This document shows positions 1 through 5,266 of a stretch of 13,573 nucleotides of DNA, one piece after another. The number at the start of each line of letters is the position of its first letter. Within the stretch, counting starts at the first letter, position 1. Under the pieces are notes generated by a model that did no database searches, had not been told where the DNA came from, and saw nothing but the letters and a program-made list of their open reading frames with translations. This DNA is from Scatosoma sp002474405 (GTDB taxonomy: Bacteria; Bacillota; Clostridia; Christensenellales; Borkfalkiaceae): positions 1 through 13,573 of the forward strand of contig CALAFO010000038.1 in the NCBI GenBank assembly GCA_937892545.1. Reading direction: 5' to 3'. The position numbers and the translations under genes are program-made.

Positions 1-90
1 AGGGGCGTAGCCCATTTTTGATTTTCTGAATATTTTTGACAAAAAATTTCTGAAATTCAAGGGGCGTAACATTTTACGCATAGCCCGTTT
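1..90. repeat. Two related copies of a GGGGCGTA...GCCC motif
   Basis: Two similar stretches lie in tandem. The first, at 1-20, reads AGGGGCGTA directly followed by GCCC and then TTTTTGATT. The second, at 60-97, has the same AGGGGCGTA and the same GCCC-plus-TTTTTGATT end, but 14 bases are inserted between them. The inserted part makes a small hairpin, GCGTAA at 64-69 pairing with TTACGC at 74-79. A 13-bp palindrome of the same type, GGGGCTACGCCCC, recurs near 9790. No coding region in 1-213 could be supported. The copies could be a small repeat family or the remains of transcription ends from a gene left of the window. Confidence 0.45.
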
Positions 91-124
91 TTGATTGAAT
101 TTTTCGTCGGAAATTTTCAATCAA
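91..124. other. Long AT-rich hairpin upstream of radA
   Basis: TTGATTGAATTTTTC (91-105) and GAAATTTTCAATCAA (110-124) are near-perfect inverted copies (13 of 15 positions pair) around a GTCG loop. There is no run of T after the stem on the + strand, so it is not a textbook intrinsic terminator. A weaker inverted repeat of similar content (TTGATTTTCTGAA against TTCTGAAATTCAA) lies at about 18-60. It may be a processing signal, a small mobile palindrome or a weak terminator of an upstream gene. Confidence 0.5.
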
Positions 125-140
125 GGGACAGTTACAATTC

Positions 141-204
141 CGAATAGTAAATATTCGAACCGCCTTGATACAATTATCCACATTATACATTAAATAAAAA
201 AGGA
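141..204 (+). promoter_or_regulatory. Likely radA control region: dyad, weak promoter, ribosome site
   Basis: CGAATA (141-146) and TATTCG (152-157) form a perfect dyad with a 5-base spacer, a possible operator. A -35-like TTGATA lies at 165-170. No -10 sits at ideal spacing: TTAAAT at 190-195 gives 19 bases and TATACA at 184-189 gives 13. AGGA at 201-204 is a clear Shine-Dalgarno element nine bases before the radA ATG. The dyad does not have the CGAAC-N4-GTTCG form of the Gram-positive LexA (DinR) box, so SOS control cannot be claimed. Confidence 0.3.
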
Positions 205-213
205 AATCCCACT

Positions 214-1644
214 ATGGCTACAAAACAAACTTCTCAGTTCGTCTGCTCCGAATGCGGCTACGCCGCACCCCGCTGGCTGGGAAAATGCCCCTCCTGCGGC
301 GCTTTCAACACCATGCAGGAAGAGCTTGTCGCTCCCGCTCCCGCGGCAAAAGCAAGCAAAAGCGCCGCCCGTTCCGCCTTTTCGCTCGGCAGCGAAAAAG
401 CCAAACCGCTTTCCGAAGTGAAATACGAAGAATTTCAACGCGTTTCTTCGGGCATTCCGGAACTTGACACCGTACTCGGCGGCGGCATCGTGCGCGGCTC
501 GCTGGTGCTTCTCGGCGGCGATCCGGGCATCGGCAAATCCACCCTTTTAACGCAAGCTGCGGCATACCTTTCCAAAAACCACCGCGTTCTGTACGTCTCC
601 GCAGAAGAAAGCTGTTCGCAGGTAAAAATGCGCTGCGATCGGCTGGAACTCAAATCGGACGGGCTTCTGCTTCTCAACGAAACGAACCTCGAAAGCATCG
701 AAGAAAATTTAGACGGCGTGGAATATGCCGTCATCGATTCGGTTCAGGCGATCTATACCGATTCGCTTTCGGGCGCGGCGGGCAGCGTGGGGCAGGTGCG
801 CGAATGCGCCGCCTCGCTGATGCGCATCGCCAAAAACCGCGGCATCACATTTTTCATCATCGGGCACGTTACCAAAGAAGGCTCGCTTGCCGGTCCGAAA
901 GTGCTGGAACATATTATGGACACCGTGCTGTATTTCGAAGGCGAAAAAGAAGAAAATTACAAACTTCTCCGCGCCGTGAAAAACCGTTTCGGCTCGGCGC
1001 AGGAAGTAGGCGTTTTCGAAATGACGGAAAAAGGCTTGAAAAGCGTGCTTTCCCCCTCCGATTTGTTCCTGTCCGATACGCGCGGCGTGGCGGCGGGCAG
1101 CGTTGTAACCCCCTCCGTCAGCGGCAACAGATGTATGAGCGTAGAACTGCAAACGCTGATTTCGCGCACCGCGTACGGCTTGCCGCGCCGAATGTCGCTC
1201 GGCATCGATTACAACAAACTGGTGGTGCTTATCGCCGTTCTGGAAAAGCGCTGCGGCGTGCCGTTTTATCAATCGGACGTATACATCAACGCGATGGGCG
1301 GCATCCGTCTTTCGGAGCCGAGCGTAGACCTTGCCGTATGCGCGGCGCTGGCAAGCGCCGCGGCGGATACGCCCGTCGATAAATATACGGCGGTGTTCGG
1401 CGAAGTGGGTTTAACGGGAGAAGTGCGTTCGGTATCGTTTGCGGATAAGCGGGTAAACGAATGTATCAAAACGGGATTCAGGAAAGTGATTCTGCCCGCG
1501 AAATGTATGGCAAGCTGCCGCAAATTCGCAGATAAAATTCAGCTTGTGCCCGTAAGCTACGTAAATCAGATGATTAAAGAACTTTCCCTCCGTCCCGCAC
1601 CGAGCGCAGTTTCTTCGCCGAGCGTGAACAACTCTAAATCTTGA
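214..1644 (+). CDS. radA: DNA repair protein RadA (Sms)
   Basis: RadA is a RecA-like ATPase/helicase that promotes branch migration during recombinational repair and acts in the cytoplasm on DNA. At 476 aa the protein is of normal family length. The N-terminal C4 zinc finger is intact, with C11, C14, C25 and C28 in CSECG...CPSCG. The RecA-like core carries Walker A GGDPGIGKST (residues 101-110) and a Walker B strand ending in VIDS (173-176). The RadA-specific KNRFG motif is at 256-260. The last ~180 residues form the Lon-protease-like domain, with the conserved GEVGLTGEVR segment. The ATG is fixed by AGGA nine bases upstream and by its position just before the zinc finger. It is transcribed alone; the strong terminator at 1899-1946 closes the unit. 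Identification is secure. Confidence 0.97.
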   Translation: MATKQTSQFVCSECGYAAPRWLGKCPSCGAFNTMQEELVAPAPAAKASKSAARSAFSLGSEKAKPLSEVKYEEFQRVSSGIPELDTVLGGGIVRGSLVLLGGDPGIGKSTLLTQAAAYLSKNHRVLYVSAEESCSQVKMRCDRLELKSDGLLLLNETNLESIEENLDGVEYAVIDSVQAIYTDSLSGAAGSVGQVRECAASLMRIAKNRGITFFIIGHVTKEGSLAGPKVLEHIMDTVLYFEGEKEENYKLLRAVKNRFGSAQEVGVFEMTEKGLKSVLSPSDLFLSDTRGVAAGSVVTPSVSGNRCMSVELQTLISRTAYGLPRRMSLGIDYNKLVVLIAVLEKRCGVPFYQSDVYINAMGGIRLSEPSVDLAVCAALASAAADTPVDKYTAVFGEVGLTGEVRSVSFADKRVNECIKTGFRKVILPAKCMASCRKFADKIQLVPVSYVNQMIKELSLRPAPSAVSSPSVNNSKS

Positions 1645-1663
1645 AAAATTTTTGCCTTACGTC

Positions 1664-1866
1664 AAGGCTTCCCCTTGCCTGCTGAAAATTTTGCTTGCAA
1701 AATTTTCTTCGGCAAAAATGGTCAGCCACTTTGTGGCTTCCCCCTCGGGGGGAAGCTGTCAACGAAGTTGACTGATGAGGGGCAGAAACATAAACGAATT
1801 AAACCTGTTCTTTTCACGAAATTAAAATTTTACCTTATTTATAGCCTTCCCCTTGGGGGGAAGCCT
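1664..1866. repeat. Composite palindromic intergenic repeat
   Basis: A chain of hairpins fills the gap after radA. GAAAATTTT (1684-1692) pairs with AAAATTTTC (1699-1707) and is enclosed by TTGCC (1675-1679) and GGCAA (1711-1715). GCCAC-TTT-GTGGC follows at 1725-1737. GCTTCCCCC (1736-1744) pairs with GGGGGAAGC (1748-1756). GTCAAC-GAA-GTTGAC is at 1758-1772, followed by TGATGAGGGG. A further copy of the TTCCCC/GGGGAA stem lies at 1844-1866, and a half copy (AAGGCTTCCCC) at 1664-1674. From memory, elements with this CTTCCCCC...GGGGGAAG core and GTCAAC/GTTGAC arms are highly repeated between genes in gut Clostridia; I could not check this. It is probably a non-autonomous palindromic repeat rather than a gene. 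Confidence 0.75.
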
Positions 1867-1898
1867 TAAAATAAAGCAAGGAAGCCTTTTTTGTATTA

Positions 1899-1946
1899 CA
1901 AAAACAGCCGCACGGAGCGATTCTCGCTCCGCGCGGCACGTTTTTA
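1899..1946. terminator. Strong bidirectional intrinsic terminator
   Basis: A perfect 14-bp stem pairs GCCGCACGGAGCGA (1907-1920) with TCGCTCCGCGCGGC (1924-1937) around a TTC loop. On the + strand it is followed by ACGTTTTTA; on the - strand it is followed by CTGTTTTTG. It can therefore stop radA from the left and the leftward membrane-protein operon, whose stop codon is at 1951, from the right. Confidence 0.9.
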
Positions 1947-1950
1947 TCGA

Positions 1951-3246
1951 TTATTTTAAATTCACGTTGAACGTATAATTCGTATTATTTTCGCTCGCTT
2001 TGGGCGCGGAATATATCATATAATCGACGTCGCTCATCAGCGTAAGACTATCGCAGTTTATTTTTGCAAGCAATGAGTTATTGAGATTCGTTGCCGAACT
2101 CAGTTTTTCAAGACTTTCGGCATTCTTTTCGTTTGCAATTTGCAATTTTCCGATACTCTCGTTTGCATTGGCAATATTGCTGTTTATTCCGTCAAGCGCA
2201 ACCATTTGCTCGCGGTGTTGCTCGGCAAGCTGTACCGATAATTTCGCAAAAGACTTATTCAGCTCGCCGCGCAATTCATTCATAGACATTCGAATCGTAG
2301 AACTGATATTTTGTCCCGCTATCCGAATTTCTTTTGCGATTTCATCTGTCTGCACTCGGCGATCGACTTGTTGTAACGCCTCTTTCAGCGTATCAGCCCT
2401 GCCCGATTCAAAATAAAAAATGATAAGGTCGACATATTTCCAGTCTCGGATATCCAGCACCGATTTGAATTGAGCCACAAGTCTTTCATACATAGCCTGC
2501 GACAATTTTGCAAGAACCGCTTTTTCTTTTTTAAACGCCGATTCGTGCTTTGCGGCAACGGAACGGCACTGCTCATACTCTTTTTTTGCCGTGCTTTGCC
2601 GAAGCAAATATCCCGACAACTCTCCTTTCAATACTTTTATCGAGTTTTCGGTCTCTTTAATTTGGGCTTTTTCCTTCTTTTTCCCGCCGATGTTATCTGT
2701 AAGCACCTTGAAAATCGAAACAATCAATGCAATAATAAAGATAACCCCGAATATCCAGGCAGAAGCTATAACGTACTTTCTGCAATACGAATCTGCAAAA
2801 GAATATTGCATACTCTTATCCGATTCATAACTCCCCGACGTACAAAAATAGAAAAACCACGGCAACGCCGCCGCAATAATTCCAAAGATACTCGGAATAA
2901 TCGTATGCGCAAAAATTTCAGATATATCAGCCTTTGCTTTGCTTCTGCGGTTACTCTTCGCATAAGAACTTTTGCCTTTTGATTTCGTTTTACCGAACGT
3001 CTGAACGAACAAATATCCGCGCGGCAACTGACTGTTGCAATAATTCAGCCCCCTTTGAACTCTTTGAATATCGGAATCGTATTTTTCGTATTCATCACGC
3101 GCTTTTTGCACGTCGCCCAAAACGTTTTTATACTTTTTTTCGCTTACGTCGAGTTTGTCTTTTTCCATAGAAATTGCAGACATTCCCGCGCGTAACGCGT
3201 ACAAATCGCCGAGCATTTGACTTTTATTTTCAACGTCCTGTTCCAT
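1951..3246 (-). CDS. Hypothetical coiled-coil protein with two membrane helices
   Basis: I do not recognise a named family. The 431-aa product starts with a charged, helical, coiled-coil-like segment (about 1-70), then a basic linker rich in K, R and S (85-108). Two hydrophobic helices follow at about 113-135 and 159-182. They are separated by a short polar stretch containing C135 and C155. A second coiled-coil-like stretch runs about 188-260. Next is a block that looks conserved, DWKYVDLIIFYFESGRAD (268-285) followed by TLKEALQQVDRR (286-297), then a long helical tail (300-395) and a polar C-terminus ending NVNLK. There is no signal peptide; most of the protein is probably cytoplasmic and anchored by the helix pair. 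AAGGGG lies four bases before the ATG. It sits 42 bases behind the 63-aa gene, in the same operon. The gene is more AT-rich than its neighbours, which suggests transfer. Confidence 0.85.
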   Translation of the reverse strand: MEQDVENKSQMLGDLYALRAGMSAISMEKDKLDVSEKKYKNVLGDVQKARDEYEKYDSDIQRVQRGLNYCNSQLPRGYLFVQTFGKTKSKGKSSYAKSNRRSKAKADISEIFAHTIIPSIFGIIAAALPWFFYFCTSGSYESDKSMQYSFADSYCRKYVIASAWIFGVIFIIALIVSIFKVLTDNIGGKKKEKAQIKETENSIKVLKGELSGYLLRQSTAKKEYEQCRSVAAKHESAFKKEKAVLAKLSQAMYERLVAQFKSVLDIRDWKYVDLIIFYFESGRADTLKEALQQVDRRVQTDEIAKEIRIAGQNISSTIRMSMNELRGELNKSFAKLSVQLAEQHREQMVALDGINSNIANANESIGKLQIANEKNAESLEKLSSATNLNNSLLAKINCDSLTLMSDVDYMIYSAPKASENNTNYTFNVNLK

Positions 3247-3288
3247 AGTTCCCCTTTTAAAGCCATCGATTTCACAAAAGTTTTAGTC

Positions 3289-3480
3289 TTACAAATTAAT
3301 TATATCATAACCCGCCACGAACGCTAAACCTATCAGCCCGATTACAACGCCAAACGCCTGCTCTTTACCGCGCAACAGCAAGCCGATGCCCACCAACACC
3401 GCGCCGATAGCAATCCCCACTAAACACGTAAATCTTGTCTTTTTAATCGCTTTTTTTCTTTGGTCTTTGTAATCTTCCAT
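3289..3480 (-). CDS. Small two-helix membrane protein (63 aa)
   Basis: First gene of the leftward operon. A short charged N-terminus (MEDYKDQRKKAIKKTR) precedes two hydrophobic helices at about 17-36 and 42-62. They are joined by a tight polar turn, RGKEQ (37-41), so the protein is probably a helical hairpin with both ends in the cytoplasm. The start at 3480 was chosen because AAAGGAGA lies at the right distance upstream; the open frame continues to 3552, but that part is promoter DNA. Transcription begins about 37 bases upstream, at the consensus promoter held by the XRE operators. I do not recognise the family. Small hydrophobic proteins beside XRE repressors can be toxins, holin-like proteins or accessory membrane subunits; nothing in the sequence decides between these. 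Partnership with the 431-aa membrane protein is inferred from the shared transcript. Confidence 0.8.
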   Translation of the reverse strand: MEDYKDQRKKAIKKTRFTCLVGIAIGAVLVGIGLLLRGKEQAFGVVIGLIGLAFVAGYDIINL

Positions 3481-3497
3481 ACTTTCTCCTTTGTTTG

Positions 3498-3512
3498 ATA
3501 GCGTATCGCTAT
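3498..3512. promoter_or_regulatory. Operator O1 for the XRE repressor
   Basis: ATAGCG-TAT-CGCTAT is a perfect dyad with 6-bp arms and a 3-base spacer. It shares the ATAGC-N5-GCTAT form with O2. It lies just downstream of the predicted start of the leftward transcript (about +5 to +20), where a bound repressor would block early elongation. That the XRE protein binds here is inferred from position and from two matching copies. Confidence 0.8.
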
Positions 3513-3528
3513 AATTTTCTTTTATTAT

Positions 3529-3543
3529 ATAGCAATATGCTAT
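3529..3543. promoter_or_regulatory. Operator O2 for the XRE repressor
   Basis: ATAGCA-ATA-TGCTAT is a perfect 6-3-6 dyad, extended to 7-3-7 by T3528 and A3544. Its centre is 31 bp from the centre of O1, close to three helical turns, so both sites face the same side of the helix. It lies inside the -35/-10 spacer of the leftward promoter and overlaps the extended -10 of the rightward one. Confidence 0.85.
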
Positions 3544-3546
3544 AAT
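3538..3546 (+). promoter_or_regulatory. Extended -10 promoter for the XRE gene
   Basis: TGCTATAAT is a perfect TGN extended -10 element; upstream there is only a poor -35 (TTCTTT at 3517-3522). The predicted start is near 3553, giving a leader of about 8 bases before the ATG at 3561. No Shine-Dalgarno sequence fits in it, so the mRNA would be nearly leaderless. The element overlaps O2 and abuts the -35 of the opposing promoter. A second TATAAT at 3510-3515 lacks the TG and a -35. Confidence 0.6.
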
Positions 3547-3560
3547 TGTCAAGTAAAATT

Positions 3561-3767
3561 ATGGATATATTCAGAAAAAATATTTACGAACTTCGAAAAC
3601 TGAATCGTTTCACGCAAAGAGAAGTAGCGCAGCGCCTCGGAATCTCTCAACCGTCGTATATCCGCTACGAAAACGGCTCGGCGGAACCCACCCTCGAAAA
3701 CTTAGTGAAAATCGCCGATTTGTACGACGTTTCCGTCGATTTCCTGCTGGGCAGAAAAGAAATTTAA
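3561..3767 (+). CDS. XRE/Cro-CI family repressor (68 aa)
   Basis: The protein is almost only a helix-turn-helix domain of the HTH_3 (Cro/C1) type, residues about 8-63. The recognition region reads TQREVAQRLGISQPSYIRYENG (residues 18-39, key residues TQ..VA..LGIS...Y..YE.G), and the typical end DLYDVSVDFLLGR (53-65) follows. There is no sensor, dimerisation or protease-sensitive extension, so it probably acts as a simple dimeric DNA binder. The ATG at 3561 is preferred over an in-frame TTG at 3546, because the TTG overlaps the -10 and would not be transcribed. It is divergent from the membrane operon and very probably represses that operon and itself through O1 and O2. What relieves repression is unknown. 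Confidence 0.93.
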   Translation: MDIFRKNIYELRKLNRFTQREVAQRLGISQPSYIRYENGSAEPTLENLVKIADLYDVSVDFLLGRKEI

Positions 3768-3860
3768 TCCGGCGCGCCGTTCCTTTCCCAGCCTCTTTCG
3801 CCGTTCTCCTTCCCGTTCATTTTCGCTATCTTTTTTACGTTCCCTTCCATATCCGCCGCT

Positions 3861-3905
3861 AAAAAAAGCACCTCCGCGCCCCGCGGAAGTGTTTTTTGTT
3901 TTTTT
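3861..3905. terminator. Bidirectional terminator between the XRE and HAD genes
   Basis: CACCTCCGC (3869-3877) pairs with GCGGAAGTG (3883-3891) with one mismatch on the + strand, which becomes a G-U pair on the - strand. A7 precedes the stem and T6-G-T7 follows, so it works in both directions. The 90 bases between the XRE stop and this stem are pyrimidine-rich on the + strand, and I see nothing else in them. Confidence 0.85.
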
Positions 3906-3920
3906 CATCTGCAAATTTTC

Positions 3921-4568
3921 TCAGAAAATCTCTTCGGGCGAATGGACGCATTTTTCCGCGCCGTGCGCGATTAAAAATTCCTCGCTTTTAAAGCCCCAGC
4001 ACACCGAAATACACGGCAGTCCCGCGTTTTTCGCCGTTTCGATATCCACTTCCGAATCGCCGATATACACCGCCTTGCCGCCGCCCAGCTTCTCTATCGC
4101 CGCAAACACCGAATCGGGCGCGGGCTTTTTCCGTATCCCCGCCGCCTCGTTCTCGCCGATCGCCACGCCGCAAAGCTTGCCGAAATACCGTTCGCACAGC
4201 CCCTTCACCGCAAAATCCGCCTTATTCGATACCACCGCCACGCGCTTTTTCGCCGCGTTCAGCCGCCGCAGCATCTCTGTTACGCCGGCATACGGAGCCG
4301 TATGGTCGAACATGTGCGCCCCGTAATACTCTTTAAAATACGAAAACGCTGTCCCGAACGCCGCTTCGTCCGCCGCCCGTTCTCCGAGCGCCCGCGTAAT
4401 AAGAAGTTTAATGCCGTTTCCCACAAACGCGCGCACTTCTTCTTTCGTCCGCTCCGCCGCGCCCACGTGCCGCATCGCCGCATTCGTGGCAAGATACAAA
4501 TCTTCCAGCGTATCCAGCAACGTGCCGTCTAAATCAAACACATAAATATCGAAATCTTCCGCCGCCAT
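3921..4568 (-). CDS. HAD-superfamily phosphatase, phosphoglycolate phosphatase-like
   Basis: A 215-aa soluble cytoplasmic hydrolase that removes phosphate from a small organic phosphate. The four HAD motifs are present. Motif I is FDLDGTLLDT (11-20), with nucleophile D12 and acid/base D14. Motif II is S114-N115 in VVSNK. Motif III is K148 in RKKPAP. Motif IV is GDSEVDI (170-176), with D171 and D175 for magnesium. A helical cap lies at about 20-90, as in subclass IA enzymes such as Gph and PpaX. The substrate cannot be read from the sequence: phosphoglycolate, pyrophosphate and sugar phosphates are all possible. GAGGT precedes the ATG at good distance. It is last in the kinase-regulator operon, 35 bases after the regulator gene, with no promoter visible between them. 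Whether it shares the signalling role or is only co-transcribed is open. Confidence 0.9.
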   Translation of the reverse strand: MAAEDFDIYVFDLDGTLLDTLEDLYLATNAAMRHVGAAERTKEEVRAFVGNGIKLLITRALGERAADEAAFGTAFSYFKEYYGAHMFDHTAPYAGVTEMLRRLNAAKKRVAVVSNKADFAVKGLCERYFGKLCGVAIGENEAAGIRKKPAPDSVFAAIEKLGGGKAVYIGDSEVDIETAKNAGLPCISVCWGFKSEEFLIAHGAEKCVHSPEEIF

Positions 4569-4603
4569 CGCCGCACCTCAAAAACAGAACTCTTTGTAAA
4601 AAC

Positions 4604-5266
4604 TCAACCCAGAACTTCTTTCACCGCCCGCAGAAACGACGTCCTGTTGTCGCTCCCCGTCTTGATATATATCGCCGAAATGTAATTGCGCGCCGTGCCT
4701 TCCGTCAGCTTCAGCGCCGAAGAAATCTGCCGGTTCGTAAACCCTTCGTACATCATCAGGGCAATTTCCGTCTCTCTGTCGGAAAGCAAAAACGCGCGTT
4801 TCAATCTGAGTTCCCGGCTCGCCGTTACGTCTTTCGCCGCGTCGGCTATGCGCTTCGCTATCTTTGCGGGCAGAATGGTATCTCCCGCGTACGCGTTTTT
4901 CACCGCGTCGATCAACGCCGAAGAAGAAATATCTTTCAACAAATACCCGCTTGCGCCGTGATTGATGGCGTTTAAAATATAATCGCTGTCGTCAAACGTC
5001 GTCAGCACCACCACTTTGGTATCTGGAAATTCCGATTTGATGCGCTGCGTGGCAACCACCCCGTTCATATTCGGCATACGGATATCCATCAGCACCACGT
5101 CCGGGCGCCACACGCGGCACTTTTCCAGCGCGTCCGCGCCGTCGCACGCAATCCCCACGGTTTCCAGCCCCGCGTCCGTTTCCAGCACGCTTTTAATCCC
5201 TTCCGCCAGAATCGTCTGATCGTCCGCAATCAGCACCCTGATTTTCTTTCCGCTATTTTCGTCCAT
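4604..5266 (-). CDS. NarL/FixJ-family response regulator
   Basis: A 220-aa transcription factor with a receiver domain and a LuxR-type DNA-binding domain. In the receiver (about 8-125) the acidic pair is D15-D16, the phosphorylated aspartate is D61 in LMDIRMPNMNG, the switch residue is T89 or T90, and the conserved lysine is K111. The LuxR-type helix-turn-helix covers about 160-216, with LSDRETEIALMMYEGFTNRQ at 161-180; the usual TxREx.VL pattern is recognisable but altered, having SDRE and EIALMM. The gene starts 14 bases inside the end of the kinase gene, with GGAG nine bases before its ATG, so translation is probably coupled and the pair is cognate. Targets are unknown; no obvious operator was found in the operon's own promoter. 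Confidence 0.95.
   Translation of the reverse strand: MDENSGKKIRVLIADDQTILAEGIKSVLETDAGLETVGIACDGADALEKCRVWRPDVVLMDIRMPNMNGVVATQRIKSEFPDTKVVVLTTFDDSDYILNAINHGASGYLLKDISSSALIDAVKNAYAGDTILPAKIAKRIADAAKDVTASRELRLKRAFLLSDRETEIALMMYEGFTNRQISSALKLTEGTARNYISAIYIKTGSDNRTSFLRAVKEVLG

Larger units (their letters stand above)
3524..3552 (-). promoter_or_regulatory. Consensus sigma-A promoter of the membrane-protein operon
   Basis: Read on the - strand, TTGACA (3552-3547) and TATAAT (3529-3524) are both perfect hexamers separated by exactly 17 bases. The predicted start of transcription is near 3517. Such a promoter should be very strong if unrepressed. Operator O2 fills most of the spacer, which implies tight repression. 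Confidence 0.9.

Noticed and set aside
141..157. LexA/DinR box upstream of radA
   Set aside because: The arms are CGAATA/TATTCG with a 5-base gap, not CGAAC-N4-GTTCG.
1675..1869. Possible 64-aa protein on the + strand after radA
   Set aside because: It is made entirely of hairpin repeat sequence and has no ribosome site.
3289..3552. Longer 87-aa version of the small membrane protein
   Set aside because: The extra 24 codons are promoter and operator DNA; a clear AAAGGAGA site marks the start at 3480.
3546..3560. TTG as an upstream start of the XRE gene
   Set aside because: It overlaps the -10 hexamer, so it would not be in the message; the helix-turn-helix domain is complete from the ATG at 3561.
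3289..3767. Classic toxin-antitoxin pair
   Set aside because: The HTH gene is divergent from its neighbour, not in one operon with it, and no known toxin fold is visible. A toxic role of the membrane protein remains possible but unsupported.
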